From assembly GCA_902614355.1 (NCBI GenBank), contig CACMKP010000007.1, positions 1 to 53,098 of the forward strand: a DNA stretch of 53,098 bases, given 5' to 3'. The notes beneath the pieces were generated by a model. That model did not search any database. It had not been told where the DNA came from and saw nothing but the letters and a program-made list of their open reading frames with translations. Every line of letters begins with the position of its first letter. Positions within the stretch are counted from its first letter, which is position 1. Shown here one piece after another: positions 33,573 to 44,383 of this stretch. The stretch is from an uncultured Pelagibacteraceae bacterium. Its GTDB lineage: Bacteria; Pseudomonadota; Alphaproteobacteria; Pelagibacterales; Pelagibacteraceae. Position numbers and translations under genes: made by a program.

Positions 33573-34841
33573 ATGAGCACTAATAATAAAAATATTCTCT
33601 ATTGTTCTTTTTGTGGCAAAAGCCAACATGAAGTTAGAAAACTCATTGCTGGTCCTACTGTTTTTATATGTGATGAATGCGTTGAATTATGTATGGATAT
33701 CATCAAAGAAGAAAGCAAAGATACTTTCGTCAAACATCAAGATGGATTACCTTCTCCTAAAGAAATCTGTTCAGTTTTAGATGACTATGTTATTGGTCAA
33801 GCTCACGCAAAAAAAGTATTATCAGTAGCTGTTCATAATCATTATAAAAGATTAAATTACGAGAGCAAAACAAGTAAAAATGTTGAGTTGGCAAAATCAA
33901 ATATACTTTTAGTTGGACCCACTGGTTGTGGAAAAACTCTATTAGCACAAACTCTTGCAAGGATACTTGATGTTCCTTTTACAATGGCTGATGCAACCAC
34001 ATTAACTGAAGCAGGTTATGTAGGAGAAGATGTAGAAAACATAATTTTAAAATTACTACAAGCTGCAGATTATAATGTAGAAAAAGCTCAGAGAGGCATT
34101 GTTTATATTGATGAGGTTGACAAAATTAGTAGAAAGTCTGAGAACCCATCAATTACAAGAGATGTGTCTGGCGAGGGAGTACAGCAAGCTCTATTAAAAA
34201 TTATGGAGGGAACTATTGCAAGTGTTCCACCCCAAGGAGGCCGTAAACACCCTCAACAAGAATTTTTACAGGTTGATACTACAAATATTTTATTTATTTG
34301 TGGAGGTGCTTTCGCCGGCTTAGATAAAATTATATCTCAAAGAGATAAAGGCACATCAATTGGTTTTGGTGCAGATGTTAAAAATATGCAGGATAAAAAA
34401 ACAGGTGAATGGATGAAAGGCTTAGAGCCAGAAGATCTTCTCAAGTATGGTCTAATACCTGAATTTATTGGAAGGTTACCAATGATAGCAACACTAGAAG
34501 ATCTAGATGAAAAATCCTTAATAAAAATATTACAAGAGCCAAAAAATTCTTTAGTCAAACAATACCAAGAGCTCTTCAAGCTTGATGGTGCCAAATTAAC
34601 ATTCAAAGATAATGCTTTAAAAGAGATTGCTTTAAAAGCTATTAGAAAAAAGACTGGCGCAAGAGGTTTGAGGTCTATTCTAGAGAATGTATTATTAAAA
34701 ACAATGTATGACTTACCTAGTCAAGAAAACATTGAAGAAGTCATAATTGACTCTAGTACAGTAAAGGGTCATTCTCAACCAATTATAGTACATTCAAAAA
34801 CAGACAATAAATCTAAAACAAACAAGACAACAGCGGCGTAA
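33573..34841 (+). CDS. clpX: ATP-dependent Clp protease ATP-binding subunit ClpX
   Basis: A 422-aa AAA+ unfoldase that recognises tagged proteins and feeds ClpP. The N-terminal zinc-binding domain has two CxxC pairs (CSFCGKS and ICDECVELC). Walker A is '[12 protein letters not shown]', Walker B '[10 protein letters not shown]', the ClpP-binding loop is the 'LGFGA'-like 'IGFGADV', and the C-terminal arginine region is '[14 protein letters not shown]'. All hallmarks are intact. Lon follows after 60 nt. Confidence 0.97.
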   Translation: MSTNNKNILYCSFCGKSQHEVRKLIAGPTVFICDECVELCMDIIKEESKDTFVKHQDGLPSPKEICSVLDDYVIGQAHAKKVLSVAVHNHYKRLNYESKTSKNVELAKSNILLVGPTGCGKTLLAQTLARILDVPFTMADATTLTEAGYVGEDVENIILKLLQAADYNVEKAQRGIVYIDEVDKISRKSENPSITRDVSGEGVQQALLKIMEGTIASVPPQGGRKHPQQEFLQVDTTNILFICGGAFAGLDKIISQRDKGTSIGFGADVKNMQDKKTGEWMKGLEPEDLLKYGLIPEFIGRLPMIATLEDLDEKSLIKILQEPKNSLVKQYQELFKLDGAKLTFKDNALKEIALKAIRKKTGARGLRSILENVLLKTMYDLPSQENIEEVIIDSSTVKGHSQPIIVHSKTDNKSKTNKTTAA

Positions 34842-34901
34842 TAGCCTTAATAAATAAGAAAAAGGTATTGCAAAATAAATTATAATATCCATATTTATAC
34901 T

Positions 34902-37280
34902 ATGGACGTTAAAATTTCACTGCCGCTATTACCATTAAGAGATATCGTAGTTTTCCCATCTATGGTGATACCTCTATTTGTTGGAAGAGATAAATCTATA
35001 TCAGCTTTAAATGAGGTAATGAAGAAGGACAAAAAAATTATTCTCGTAACACAAAAAAACTCAGAAATCGATGATCCAAAAAAGACTGATATATTTATGT
35101 ACGGCTGTGAGGGTAACATTCTTCAACTTTTAAAATTGCCCGATGGGACGGTCAAAGTTTTAGTTGAGGGTACTAAAAGAGTAAAAATTTTAGATTTTAA
35201 AGATAATGAAAAATTTATTACGTGTGATTACACTCCACATAATGATATTTTAACTGATGAGGAAGATTTATATCCTCTTGCAGTAACGGCAGTAAGAAGA
35301 TTAGAAAAGCTAACCTCAATAAATAAAAAAATTTCAGGTGAGACACTAAATAATATTAAACAATTAAAAGATCCTTCGCAGATAGCAGACAACATTGCGT
35401 CTCATCTAACAGCTACGATTTCTGAGAAACAACAGATCTTTGAGACAATTGATGTAAAAAAAAGACTTAATGCGATTATCAAATTAATGGAGAACGAGAC
35501 TAGTATTATAGGTGTGGAAAAAAGAATTAGAGGAAGAGTAAAAACTCAAATGGAAAAGACACAAAGAGAGTATTACCTAAATGAGCAATTAAAGGCAATT
35601 CAAAAAGAATTGGGTGAAATCGAAGATGGTAAAGATGAAAGCACGAATTTAAACAAAGCTATTCTTAAGTCTAAAATGCCAAAAGAGGTTGAAAAAAAAT
35701 GTTTGCAAGAACTTAAAAAACTAAAAAATATGAGCCCGATGTCTGCTGAGGCTACCGTGGTGCGAAATTACTTGGACTGGATGATAGACTTACCATGGCA
35801 CAAAAAAAGTGAAGTTGATATAGATTTAAAAAAGGCGCTTAATATTCTTGATAAGGATCACTTTGGATTGGAAAAAATCAAAGAAAGAATAATTGAATTT
35901 TTAGCAGTTCAAAAAAGGATGGATAAGATTAAAGGTCCAATATTATGTTTAGTTGGTCCTCCAGGTGTTGGTAAAACTTCTTTAGGAAAATCAATAGCAA
36001 AAGCTACTAATAGAGAGTTCGTAAGAATGTCTGTTGGTGGAATGAGAGATGAAGCTGAAATTAGAGGTCATAGAAGAACATACATTGGATCATTGCCTGG
36101 AAAAATTATTCAGATGATGAAAAAAGCTGGTACAAAAAATCCGTTAATTTTATTAGATGAAATTGATAAAATTGGAAATGATTATAGAGGGGATCCATCA
36201 TCGGCTTTATTAGAAGCTTTAGATCCTGAGCAAAATACAACATTTAATGATCATTACCTTGAAGTTGATTATGATTTGTCAGATGTAATGTTTGTGACAA
36301 CGGCAAATACTCTTAACATTTTACCTCCCTTACTAGATAGGATGGAGGTAATTAGGTTGGCTGGTTATACGGAAGATGAAAAAATAAATATTGCTAATAA
36401 ATTTCTTCTACCAAAACAAATTAAAGACAATGGTGTCAAAGAAAATGAGATGAAATTACACGATGATATCATAAAAGAAATTATAAGAAGGTACACAAGA
36501 GAATCAGGTGTAAGAAATCTCGAAAGAGAAATTTCTAAAGTTGCAAGAAAAGTTGTAAAAAAAGTTGTTGCTGGAGAGGAAAAAGAAGTTCAAGTTAACA
36601 CTAAAAACTTATCAGATTTCCTTGGAGTTCCAAAACATAAATTTGGCGAGTTAGAAAATAACAATAAGATTGGAATTGTAACAGGTTTGGCCTGGACAGA
36701 ATATGGTGGTGAGATTTTAAAAATTGAAACTGTCACAATGCCTGGGAAAGGTCGAATGCAAATCACAGGTAAGCTAGGTGATGTGATGCAAGAATCAGTT
36801 AAAGCCGCTAAATCATTTGTGAGATCCAAATGCTTAGAATATGGAATTATTCCACCATTATTTGAAAAAAAAGATTTTCATATTCACGTACCTGAAGGGG
36901 CAACGCCTAAAGATGGCCCATCTGCTGGTATAGCAATGGTAACATCAATCGTTTCATCTATAACTTCAATTCCAGTAAGAAAGGATGTTGCTATGACAGG
37001 TGAGGTAACTCTAACAGGTCAAGTTTTGCAAATAGGAGGTCTGAAAGAAAAATTATTAGCAGCACATAGAGCAGGAATAAAACAAGTTTTAATACCGAAA
37101 GAAAATGAAAAGGATTTAGTAGACATGCCAAAAAAAATAATCGATGATATAAAAATTACATCGGTAGAAAACGCTGATGAAGTTTTAAAAATTGCTCTAA
37201 CAAAAGAACTTAAAAAAACAGAGTGGGTTGAGGTTGATATGTCTAAAAAAGATGACAAATCCCAAGCGAGTATTCAATAG
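34902..37280 (+). CDS. lon: ATP-dependent protease La (Lon)
   Basis: A 792-aa AAA+ serine protease that degrades misfolded and regulatory proteins. It has an N-terminal LAN domain ('LPLLPLRDIVVFPSMVIPLF'), Walker A 'GPPGVGKTSLGKS', Walker B 'LILLDEIDKIG', and the protease domain with catalytic Ser674 in 'PKDGPSAGIAM' and Lys717 in 'GGLKEKLL', spaced as in E. coli Lon. The 60-bp spacer before it has no clear promoter. A 39-aa microprotein gene follows after 15 nt on the same strand. Confidence 0.97.
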   Translation: MDVKISLPLLPLRDIVVFPSMVIPLFVGRDKSISALNEVMKKDKKIILVTQKNSEIDDPKKTDIFMYGCEGNILQLLKLPDGTVKVLVEGTKRVKILDFKDNEKFITCDYTPHNDILTDEEDLYPLAVTAVRRLEKLTSINKKISGETLNNIKQLKDPSQIADNIASHLTATISEKQQIFETIDVKKRLNAIIKLMENETSIIGVEKRIRGRVKTQMEKTQREYYLNEQLKAIQKELGEIEDGKDESTNLNKAILKSKMPKEVEKKCLQELKKLKNMSPMSAEATVVRNYLDWMIDLPWHKKSEVDIDLKKALNILDKDHFGLEKIKERIIEFLAVQKRMDKIKGPILCLVGPPGVGKTSLGKSIAKATNREFVRMSVGGMRDEAEIRGHRRTYIGSLPGKIIQMMKKAGTKNPLILLDEIDKIGNDYRGDPSSALLEALDPEQNTTFNDHYLEVDYDLSDVMFVTTANTLNILPPLLDRMEVIRLAGYTEDEKINIANKFLLPKQIKDNGVKENEMKLHDDIIKEIIRRYTRESGVRNLEREISKVARKVVKKVVAGEEKEVQVNTKNLSDFLGVPKHKFGELENNNKIGIVTGLAWTEYGGEILKIETVTMPGKGRMQITGKLGDVMQESVKAAKSFVRSKCLEYGIIPPLFEKKDFHIHVPEGATPKDGPSAGIAMVTSIVSSITSIPVRKDVAMTGEVTLTGQVLQIGGLKEKLLAAHRAGIKQVLIPKENEKDLVDMPKKIIDDIKITSVENADEVLKIALTKELKKTEWVEVDMSKKDDKSQASIQ

Positions 37281-37295
37281 AACAAAACTGAACAT

Positions 37296-37415
37296 ATGGA
37301 ATTAATTCTATTTTTCCTAATGATTGTAATAGTTTTGTACTATTTATTTAGACCAACTTCTAAAGATGAGGAAAAACATTTTAACTCCAAGAATAATTGG
37401 AGAGGTGGATTTTAA
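37296..37415 (+). CDS. 39-residue membrane microprotein, 'LFRPxSK' paralog B
   Basis: ATG at 37296, 15 nt after the lon stop; TAA at 37415. Residues 2-18 form one membrane helix. The polar tail has LFRP (17-20), SK (22-23), E25, FN (29-30), KN (32-33) and W35. These match, position for position, the 38-aa ORF at 18397-18513: 11 of 17 residues from 17 to 33 are identical. It may be translated from the lon transcript. Function unknown; the conserved part faces the cytoplasm or periplasm beside the membrane. Confidence 0.7.
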   Translation: MELILFFLMIVIVLYYLFRPTSKDEEKHFNSKNNWRGGF

Positions 37416-37448
37416 GTATTTTTTGCATTTTATAACAACTAATAAATC

Positions 37449-37476
37449 TTGACCTTATTAGTCTAAAAGATATAAA
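37449..37476 (+). promoter_or_regulatory. Promoter of tRNA-Val/tRNA-Asp
   Basis: TTGACC (37449-37454), a 16-nt spacer and TATAAA (37471-37476). The expected start near 37483 is about 10 nt upstream of tRNA-Val, much like the promoter of tRNA-Leu. Both tRNAs probably come from one short transcript. Confidence 0.7.
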
Positions 37477-37492
37477 TCACTATTTTGGTATA

Positions 37493-37568
37493 GGGCGGTT
37501 AGCTCAGTTGGTAGAGCATCTCGTTTACACCGAGGGGGTCAAAGGTTCGAGTCCTTTACTGCCCACCA
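37493..37568 (+). tRNA. tRNA-Val(UAC)
   Basis: A 76-nt tRNA. Acceptor GGGCGGT pairs with ACTGCCC, the anticodon stem TCTCG/CGAGG encloses TTTACAC with anticodon TAC at 37526-37528, the T-loop is TTCGAGT, and the 3' end A-CCA is encoded. A short ORF across it on the plus strand is a shadow. Confidence 0.97.
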
Positions 37569-37582
37569 AAATGAATCATAGT

Positions 37583-37659
37583 GGGGGTGTAGCTCAGTTG
37601 GTTAGAGCGATCGCCTGTCACGCGATAGGTCGAGGGTTCGAGTCCCTTCACTCCCGCCA
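37583..37659 (+). tRNA. tRNA-Asp(GUC)
   Basis: A 77-nt tRNA, 14 nt after tRNA-Val. Acceptor GGGGGTG pairs with CACTCCC (one G:U), the anticodon stem ATCGC/GCGAT encloses CTGTCAC with anticodon GTC at 37617-37619, the discriminator is G as expected for tRNA-Asp, and CCA is encoded. Confidence 0.97.
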
Positions 37660-37677
37660 CTGTATCAAATTAACACT

Positions 37678-37690
37678 GATAATCGTTATC
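37678..37690. promoter_or_regulatory. Fur-like inverted repeat in the tRNA-Asp/nuoA spacer
   Basis: GATAA-TCG-TTATC is a perfect 5-bp inverted repeat with a 3-nt centre, 75 bp before the nuoA start and 18 bp after tRNA-Asp. It resembles the half-site spacing of Fur-type boxes (GATAAT...ATTATC). It could equally be a weak terminator stem. No T-run follows. Confidence 0.3.
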
Positions 37691-37765
37691 ATTTAAGTCA
37701 TATATTCCAGATAATGTGACCTAACACCACTTCATCTACCCACAAAAAATGATATATATTCCATC

Positions 37766-38134
37766 ATGACAGCTGAATTTTTAAAAGATTATTTGCCTAT
37801 AATTTTGTTTCTAATAATTTCACTTGGTTTGAGTTGTGCATTTATAGTGGTGAATTTTATATTATCACCAAAAAACCCAGATCCAGAAAAATTATCAGCA
37901 TATGAGTGTGGGTTTGAACCTTTTCAAGATTCAAGAATGGAATTTGATGTAAGGTTTTATTTGGTTGCTATACTCTTTATAATTTTTGATTTAGAAATTG
38001 CTTTTCTTTTTCCATGGGCAATATCTCTAGGTAATATTGGTTTATTAGGTTTTACCTCAATGATGATATTTTTATTCATATTAACGATTGGTTTTATTTA
38101 TGAGTGGAAAAAAGGTGCATTAGATTGGGAATAA
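37766..38134 (+). CDS. nuoA: NADH-quinone oxidoreductase subunit A
   Basis: The first gene of the complex I operon, a 122-aa membrane subunit with three helices. The conserved '[31 protein letters not shown]' region, here '[10 protein letters not shown]' followed by '[20 protein letters not shown]', includes the loop near the quinone site. Spacing to nuoB is 12 nt. The promoter must lie in the 106-bp spacer behind tRNA-Asp, where I see only the inverted repeat at 37678-37690 and no clear sigma-70 box. Confidence 0.96.
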   Translation: MTAEFLKDYLPIILFLIISLGLSCAFIVVNFILSPKNPDPEKLSAYECGFEPFQDSRMEFDVRFYLVAILFIIFDLEIAFLFPWAISLGNIGLLGFTSMMIFLFILTIGFIYEWKKGALDWE

Positions 38135-38146
38135 TATTTTTATTTA

Positions 38147-38662
38147 ATGAATAATAAGTTAGATCAAATACCTGAGGAATTTAAACAGCTTGCTAAAGAC
38201 TTTAGTGATAATGGATTTATAACTACTTCACTAGAAAATTTAGTTAACTGGTCAAGATCTGGATCATTGCATTGGATGACATTTGGTTTGGCTTGCTGTG
38301 CTGTTGAAATGATGCAGACTGCGATGCCAAGATATGATCTTGAAAGATTTGGAGCAGCTCCAAGAGGGTCACCTAGACAGTCAGATGTTATGATTGTAGC
38401 GGGAACATTAACAAATAAAATGGCTCCTGCATTGAGGAAAGTATATGATCAAATGCCAGAACCACGGTATGTGATATCAATGGGAAGTTGTGCAAATGGT
38501 GGTGGTTACTACCATTACTCATACTCTGTTGTCAGAGGTTGCGATCGTATTGTGCCGGTTGATGTCTATGTGCCAGGTTGCCCACCTTCTGCGGAGGCAT
38601 TGTTGTATGGGATAATGCAATTACAAAAAAAAATTAGAAATAAAGGCTCTTTCAATAGATAA
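38147..38662 (+). CDS. nuoB: NADH-quinone oxidoreductase subunit B
   Basis: A 171-aa peripheral-arm subunit that carries the terminal [4Fe-4S] cluster N2, the electron donor to quinone. The four ligands are in 'LACCAVEMM' (tandem Cys), '[12 protein letters not shown]' and '[14 protein letters not shown]'. The N-terminal '[20 protein letters not shown]' is typical. All ligands are intact. It lies 12 nt after nuoA and 1 nt before nuoC. Confidence 0.97.
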   Translation: MNNKLDQIPEEFKQLAKDFSDNGFITTSLENLVNWSRSGSLHWMTFGLACCAVEMMQTAMPRYDLERFGAAPRGSPRQSDVMIVAGTLTNKMAPALRKVYDQMPEPRYVISMGSCANGGGYYHYSYSVVRGCDRIVPVDVYVPGCPPSAEALLYGIMQLQKKIRNKGSFNR

Positions 38663-38663
38663 G

Positions 38664-39269
38664 ATGAAAAATTTAATTGATTTAGAAAAGAAAATTAATT
38701 CAGAACTTACAACAAAAATAAATAAGACGAAGATTAAACATAATCAAATTTATGTTGAAATTGATAAAGAGGATTTGATTGATGTTTTGCTTTTTGTCAA
38801 AACAAATAAAGACGCAAAATTTAGACAATTAATTGATATAACAGTGGTAGACTACCCAGAGGAAGTACAAAGATTTAAAATTGTATATTTACTTCTAAGC
38901 CATGAGTTTAATCAAAGATTGATTTTAAGTTATTTTATAAGTGAGAAAGAGGTTATATCTTCCATAACCTCTATTTTTCCCTCAGCTAATTGGATGGAAA
39001 GAGAAGTTTTTGACATGTATGGTGTGAATTTTAAAGATCATCCTGATTTAAGAAGAATACTTACAGATTATGGTTTTGAAGGACATCCATTAAGAAAAGA
39101 TTTTCCGTTAACTGGCCATATAGAGTCAAGGTATAGCGAAGAGCAAAAAAAAGTAATAAATGAGCCAGTAAAATTAGAACAGAATTACAGAAATTTTGAT
39201 TATGAAAGTCCATGGGAAGGAACAAGATATATTAAAGAACAAACAAAAATAGATGACAAAAAAAATTAA
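38664..39269 (+). CDS. nuoC: NADH-quinone oxidoreductase subunit C
   Basis: A 201-aa peripheral-arm subunit of the 30-kDa family. The signature 'ERE(V)[18 protein letters not shown]' is visible as '[20 protein letters not shown]', followed by '[13 protein letters not shown]'. It is a separate polypeptide from NuoD, unlike in E. coli where the two are fused. The 3' end overlaps nuoD by 17 nt, which suggests coupled translation. Confidence 0.96.
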   Translation: MKNLIDLEKKINSELTTKINKTKIKHNQIYVEIDKEDLIDVLLFVKTNKDAKFRQLIDITVVDYPEEVQRFKIVYLLLSHEFNQRLILSYFISEKEVISSITSIFPSANWMEREVFDMYGVNFKDHPDLRRILTDYGFEGHPLRKDFPLTGHIESRYSEEQKKVINEPVKLEQNYRNFDYESPWEGTRYIKEQTKIDDKKN

Positions 39270-40428
39270 AAATTTAAATCTAAATTTCGGACCTCAACAT
39301 CCTGCGGCCCACGGAGTATTGAGACTTATACTTGAATTAGACGGCGAGGTAGTGGAAAAAGCAGACCCACATATTGGATTATTACATAGAGGAACGGAAA
39401 AACTTATAGAAAATAAAACCTATATGCAAGCCGTACCATATTTTGATCGTCTTGATTACGTTGCTCCAATGAACCAAGAGCATGCTTTTGCTTTGGCAAT
39501 TGAAAAAATATTAAGAATTGATGTGCCTATTAGAGCTCAGTTTATAAGGGTAATGTTTTGTGAGATTGGTAGAATTTTAAGTCATATTTTAAATGTCACA
39601 ACTCAGGCATTGGATGTTGGTGCTTTAACTCCCTCTTTATGGGGATTTGAAGAAAGAGAAACTCTGATGACATTTTATGAGCGAGCATCAGGATCTAGAT
39701 TACATGCAAATTATTTTAGAGCCGGGGGTGTTCATCAAGATTTACCAGTCGGCTTAGAGAGGGATATCGCAAAGTTTTGTGAATCTTTCCCAAAAGTAAT
39801 TAATGATTTAGAAAACCTATTGACTGATAATAGAATATTCAAACAAAGAAATGTAGATATTGGAATTGTTACAAAAGAGGATGCTCTTGATTACTCGTTT
39901 AGTGGAGTAATGATAAGGGGCTCAGGTGTTCCATGGGATTTAAGAAAATCACAACCATATGATTGTTATGACCAATTAGAGTTTAAGATACCTATTGGTA
40001 AGAACGGAGATTGCTACGATCGATATTTGTGTAGAATAGAAGAAATGAAAGAAAGTGTTTATATAATTAAACAATGTTTAGCAAAGATGGAAAAAGGTCC
40101 AATTAAAACTTTTGATGGTAAAATTTCACCACCATCAAAAAAAGAGATTAAACAATCAATGGAGGCTTTAATACATCATTTTAAATTATTTACAGAGGGA
40201 TATAGAGTTCCCGAAGATGAAATATATACAGCAGTAGAAGCTCCCAAAGGTGAGTTTGGAGTATATTTAATTTCTGATGGATCTAGCAAACCTTACAAAT
40301 GTAAAATTAGAGCTCCAGGATTTTCGCATCTTCAATCGATGGATTATCTAATAAAAGGTCATATGTTGGCCGATGTACCGGCTGTACTTGGATCTTTAGA
40401 TATAGTTTTTGGTGAGGTTGATAGATGA
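39253..40428 (+). CDS. nuoD: NADH-quinone oxidoreductase subunit D
   Basis: A 391-aa subunit of the 49-kDa family that forms the quinone-binding site with NuoB. The start '[20 protein letters not shown]' and '[18 protein letters not shown]' match the family, as do the conserved His/Tyr region near the quinone site ('HPAAHG', 'PYFDRLDYV') and the C-terminal 'DIVFGEVDR'. The ATG lies 17 nt inside nuoC; the stop overlaps nuoE (ATGA). Confidence 0.97.
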   Translation: MTKKIKNLNLNFGPQHPAAHGVLRLILELDGEVVEKADPHIGLLHRGTEKLIENKTYMQAVPYFDRLDYVAPMNQEHAFALAIEKILRIDVPIRAQFIRVMFCEIGRILSHILNVTTQALDVGALTPSLWGFEERETLMTFYERASGSRLHANYFRAGGVHQDLPVGLERDIAKFCESFPKVINDLENLLTDNRIFKQRNVDIGIVTKEDALDYSFSGVMIRGSGVPWDLRKSQPYDCYDQLEFKIPIGKNGDCYDRYLCRIEEMKESVYIIKQCLAKMEKGPIKTFDGKISPPSKKEIKQSMEALIHHFKLFTEGYRVPEDEIYTAVEAPKGEFGVYLISDGSSKPYKCKIRAPGFSHLQSMDYLIKGHMLADVPAVLGSLDIVFGEVDR

Positions 40429-41033
40429 GTTTAAAAAGACCTGCAAAAGAACAACCTGAAAACTTTGAGTTTAATTCTTCATCTTTAGATATGGCAAATA
40501 AAATTATTGCAAAATATCCAAAGGGCAAACAACAAAGTGCTGTAATGGCTTTACTTTACATCGCACAAAGACAAAATAAAAATTGGATACCTCTTGCTGC
40601 CATGAAATATATAGCAAAAATTTTAGATATGCCTTACATAAAAGTTTATGAGGTTGCAACATTTTACAGTATGTATAATTTATCTCCAGTTGGTAAATTT
40701 TTTGTTCAAGTATGCACAACAACTCCTTGTATGATAAGGGGAGCAAATAAATTAGTAGAGGCATGTAAAGAAAAGATATCTGAAAATGAGTATGAGCTTT
40801 CACCAGATAAAAGCTGTTCTTGGATGGAAGTTGAATGCTTGGGAGCTTGTGTTAATGCACCAATGATGCAAATTAACGATGAGTATTATGAAGATTTAAA
40901 TAAAGAAAAAACACTAGAGATTTTAGATAAGATTTTAAAAGGTGATACCCCAAAACCTGGATCATATAGAGGAAGAGTAAACAATGAACCAGAAAATAAT
41001 AGAAAAACATTAATGGAATTAAAAAATGCTTAA
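40425..41033 (+). CDS. nuoE: NADH-quinone oxidoreductase subunit E
   Basis: A 202-aa thioredoxin-fold subunit with the [2Fe-2S] cluster N1a near the NADH site. Ligands are in '[12 protein letters not shown]' and '[14 protein letters not shown]'. The N-terminal helix region '[20 protein letters not shown]' is typical of the 24-kDa family. The C-terminal tail after residue 170 is polar and short. It overlaps nuoD by 4 nt and nuoF by 8 nt. Confidence 0.96.
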   Translation: MSLKRPAKEQPENFEFNSSSLDMANKIIAKYPKGKQQSAVMALLYIAQRQNKNWIPLAAMKYIAKILDMPYIKVYEVATFYSMYNLSPVGKFFVQVCTTTPCMIRGANKLVEACKEKISENEYELSPDKSCSWMEVECLGACVNAPMMQINDEYYEDLNKEKTLEILDKILKGDTPKPGSYRGRVNNEPENNRKTLMELKNA

Positions 41034-42354
41034 CGATAAAGATAGAATTTTCCAAAATTTATATAACGATTTAGGTTCTGATATAATTTCAGCTCAAAAA
41101 AGAGGTGATTGGGTTAATACTAAAGAGATTATTAGCAAAGGTAGAGATTGGATCATTAATGAAGTTAAGGAGTCTCAACTTAGAGGAAGAGGTGGTGCAG
41201 GATTTCCAACAGGTTTAAAATGGTCCTTTGCACCTAAAGAAGTTGGATCGCGGCCACATTATTTAGTGATTAATGCTGATGAGTCAGAACCAGGAACTTG
41301 TAAGGATAGAGATATTTTAAGATTTGAACCTCATAAATTAATTGAAGGTTGTTTGATTGCATCCTACGCAGTTCAAGCACATGTTTGTTATATTTATATT
41401 AGAGGTGAATATTTTGTTGATGGACAAAAACTTCAAGCTGCTATTGATGATGCTTATGAAAAAAAATTGATTGGAAAAAATGCATCTGGAACCGGATGGG
41501 ATCTTGATATCTATATTCATTATGGTGCTGGAGCATATATTTGTGGTGAGGAAACTGCATTACTAGAAAGTATTGAGGGAAATAAAGGCCAGCCAAGATT
41601 GAAGCCACCTTTCCCTGCATTGATAGGACTTTATGGTTGTCCAACAATAATAAACAATGTTGAAACTATTGCTGTAGTCCCAACAATACTGAGAAGAGGT
41701 GGAAAATGGTTTGCATCATTGGGAAGAGAAAAAAACACAGGAACGAAAATTTTCTGTATTTCTGGAAATGTAAATTCTCCTTGTAATGTTGAAGAAGAAA
41801 TGAATATTCCTTTAAAAGAATTAATTGAAGTGCATGCCGGAGGTGTTGTTGGTGGGTGGGATAATTTACAAGCAGTCATACCCGGTGGATCATCAATGCC
41901 ACTTATACCAAAAGAAAAATGTGAAACTTTAACGATGGATTTTGACTCATTAGTAGCGGAGAAAAGTGGATTAGGGACTGCAGGAGTGGTCGTGATAAAT
42001 AAAGATCAAGATATTATTAAATGTATGGCCAGAATAGCAAGATTTTATAAACATGAAAGTTGTGGCCAGTGTACACCATGTCGGGAAGGATCAGGCTGGA
42101 TGTGGAGAATGTTAGAAAGAATGGCAAAAGGTGAAGCATCTAAAGATGAAATAGAAATGTTAGGAGATGTGACGAAACAAATAGAAGGTCATACTATATG
42201 TGCTTTCGGTGAAGGATCTTCATGGCCAGTCCAAGGACTATTAAGACACTTTAAGGATGAAATTAAGAAGAGAAATAAATTTGACCCTATTATTAAAGAG
42301 AACAAAAATATTCCTTATTTGGTTGATCAACATTTGTTAGATAAAAATGCTTAA
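41026..42354 (+). CDS. nuoF: NADH-quinone oxidoreductase subunit F (FMN, NADH site)
   Basis: A 442-aa subunit that binds NADH, FMN and the [4Fe-4S] cluster N3. The glycine-rich NADH site is '[15 protein letters not shown]', the FMN region includes '[14 protein letters not shown]', and the cluster ligands are in '[16 protein letters not shown]' plus Cys in '[10 protein letters not shown]'. Everything expected is present. Its 3' end overlaps nuoG by 8 nt. Confidence 0.97.
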   Translation: MLNDKDRIFQNLYNDLGSDIISAQKRGDWVNTKEIISKGRDWIINEVKESQLRGRGGAGFPTGLKWSFAPKEVGSRPHYLVINADESEPGTCKDRDILRFEPHKLIEGCLIASYAVQAHVCYIYIRGEYFVDGQKLQAAIDDAYEKKLIGKNASGTGWDLDIYIHYGAGAYICGEETALLESIEGNKGQPRLKPPFPALIGLYGCPTIINNVETIAVVPTILRRGGKWFASLGREKNTGTKIFCISGNVNSPCNVEEEMNIPLKELIEVHAGGVVGGWDNLQAVIPGGSSMPLIPKEKCETLTMDFDSLVAEKSGLGTAGVVVINKDQDIIKCMARIARFYKHESCGQCTPCREGSGWMWRMLERMAKGEASKDEIEMLGDVTKQIEGHTICAFGEGSSWPVQGLLRHFKDEIKKRNKFDPIIKENKNIPYLVDQHLLDKNA

Positions 42355-44380
42355 ATTAAAAGTAAATGATATTGAAGTTGAAGTTGAAGAGGGTTTAACT
42401 GTCCTACAAGCTTGTGAAAAAGCAGGGGCTGAAATTCCAAGATTTTGTTATCATGAAAAATTATCAATAGCGGGAAATTGTAGAATGTGTTTAGTTGAAA
42501 TGGAAAAATCTCCTAAACCAGTAGCCTCATGTGCAATGCCGGCGGCTGATGGAATGGTGATAAGAACAAATACACCAAAAATAGAAAAATCTAGAAAAGG
42601 TGTAATGGAATTTTTATTAGCAAATCACCCATTAGATTGTCCTGTTTGTGACCAAGGGGGAGAATGTGACCTTCAAGATCAATCAATGTTTTATGGTATT
42701 GATAAGTCGAGATTTAAAGAGAACAAAAGAGCAGTTCCAGATAAGAATATGGGTCCATTAATAAAGACTCAAATGACTAGATGTATTCATTGCACTAGAT
42801 GTGTAAGATTTGCAACAGAGATTGCGGGTGTTCCTGAGATAGGTGCTGTTGGAAGGGGAGAGGATATGCAGATAACTACATATTTAGAGCAGTCTGTTCA
42901 ATCAGAATTATCAGGAAATGTTATCGATCTTTGTCCAGTCGGGGCGCTCACATCCAAACCTTATGTTTTTGAAGCAAGACCATGGGAACTAAAAAAAACT
43001 GAAACTATAGATGTAATGGATGCTGTTGGTTCTAATATAAGAGTTGATACATATGATTGGGAAGTGAAAAGAGTATTACCAATAATAAATGAGGATATAA
43101 ATGAGGAATGGATTTCAGATAAAACAAGATATGCCTGTGACGGATTATTAAACCAAAGATTAGATACTCCATATATAAAATACAATAATAAGTTCGAAAA
43201 AGCTTCTTGGGGAGAGGTTTATAAAATCATTAAATCAAAAATTGAAAATACAAATAATAAAAAGATTTGCGGATTTGTTGGAGATCTTTGTAATATGGAA
43301 GCAAGTTTTATTTTTAAAGAATTTTTGGATAGAACAATAAATACAAGAAATTACGAATCTAGGTCTTTTAAAACTTTTATTGATAGTTCAATTAGGGAAA
43401 ATTACTTATTTAACTCAAAAATTAATGGAATTGAGGAAGCGGATTTAATCTTAATGATTGGGACCAATCCAAGATATGAAGCAACGATGATAAATGCAAG
43501 AATTAGAAAAGCATTTTTGAATAATAATACCAAAATTATCTCATTAAATAACGTTGGAGATCTTACCTATCCATATGAAAGTTTAGATGGAAATACACAA
43601 ACTGTGAAAGATATTTTTGAGAACAATAATGAATTATCAAAAAAGATAATTAATTCAAAAAAACCATTAATTATAATTGGTGAGTCTTTTTTAAGAATTA
43701 GATCTGCTGAATACTTATTTAATTCACTTAAAGATTTTTTAAAAAAAAATGAAAAAATTTCAAGTGAATGGAATCCACTTAATGTATTATCAGTAGACGC
43801 AGGAACAGTTGGTAATTTGGATTTAGATATAATTGATAAAAATAATGAATTACTTGATGAAGTGAAAGAAAACAAATTTGAAATCATTTATCTGCTAGGA
43901 CAGGACAACCTAGATTTTAAGAAGAAAGATGAATTTATTATTTATCAAGGTAGCCATGGTGACAGAGGTGCAGAGATTGCAGATATTATTTTACCTGGTG
44001 CTGCATACACAGAGCAATCAGGACATTACACAAACTTAGAGGGAAAAATTCAGAAAGCCTACAAGGCATCATATCCGCCTGGTGATGCAAAAGAAGATTG
44101 GCAAATAATTAATGATCTTGCAGAAGTAATGAATAATAGAAAACTTTTTAATGATAAAGAGGAGCTTGAAAGTAGTATGTTTAATTATTTAAAAATAAAA
44201 CAAGAGCAAAAAAATTCTGAATTAATTAAAAAGATTGAACAAAAAACTTTTGAAAACGAAAAAATAAAAGTTGAATTTAAAGATTACTATTTTTCTAATG
44301 TAGTTGCCCGAGCGTCAAAAACAATGTTTGAATGTAATAATTCAAAGTTAGTTTTAAAAAAAACAGGTACAGAGGGATAA
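42347..44380 (+). CDS. nuoG: NADH-quinone oxidoreductase subunit G
   Basis: A 677-aa Fe-S subunit. The N-terminal ferredoxin domain holds [2Fe-2S] ligands in '[20 protein letters not shown]' and 'VASCAMP'. The His/Cys-ligated cluster is '[19 protein letters not shown]', and another [4Fe-4S] is in '[12 protein letters not shown]' with '[11 protein letters not shown]'. The C-terminal molybdopterin-oxidoreductase-like domain is kept but degenerate, as usual, and lacks cluster N7. Length is typical for alphaproteobacteria. Confidence 0.96.
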   Translation: MLKLKVNDIEVEVEEGLTVLQACEKAGAEIPRFCYHEKLSIAGNCRMCLVEMEKSPKPVASCAMPAADGMVIRTNTPKIEKSRKGVMEFLLANHPLDCPVCDQGGECDLQDQSMFYGIDKSRFKENKRAVPDKNMGPLIKTQMTRCIHCTRCVRFATEIAGVPEIGAVGRGEDMQITTYLEQSVQSELSGNVIDLCPVGALTSKPYVFEARPWELKKTETIDVMDAVGSNIRVDTYDWEVKRVLPIINEDINEEWISDKTRYACDGLLNQRLDTPYIKYNNKFEKASWGEVYKIIKSKIENTNNKKICGFVGDLCNMEASFIFKEFLDRTINTRNYESRSFKTFIDSSIRENYLFNSKINGIEEADLILMIGTNPRYEATMINARIRKAFLNNNTKIISLNNVGDLTYPYESLDGNTQTVKDIFENNNELSKKIINSKKPLIIIGESFLRIRSAEYLFNSLKDFLKKNEKISSEWNPLNVLSVDAGTVGNLDLDIIDKNNELLDEVKENKFEIIYLLGQDNLDFKKKDEFIIYQGSHGDRGAEIADIILPGAAYTEQSGHYTNLEGKIQKAYKASYPPGDAKEDWQIINDLAEVMNNRKLFNDKEELESSMFNYLKIKQEQKNSELIKKIEQKTFENEKIKVEFKDYYFSNVVARASKTMFECNNSKLVLKKTGTEG

Positions 44381-44383
44381 TAA

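Noticed and set aside
37508..37696. 62-aa plus-strand ORF over tRNA-Val and tRNA-Asp
   Set aside because: It reads straight through two complete tRNA genes, so it is a shadow.
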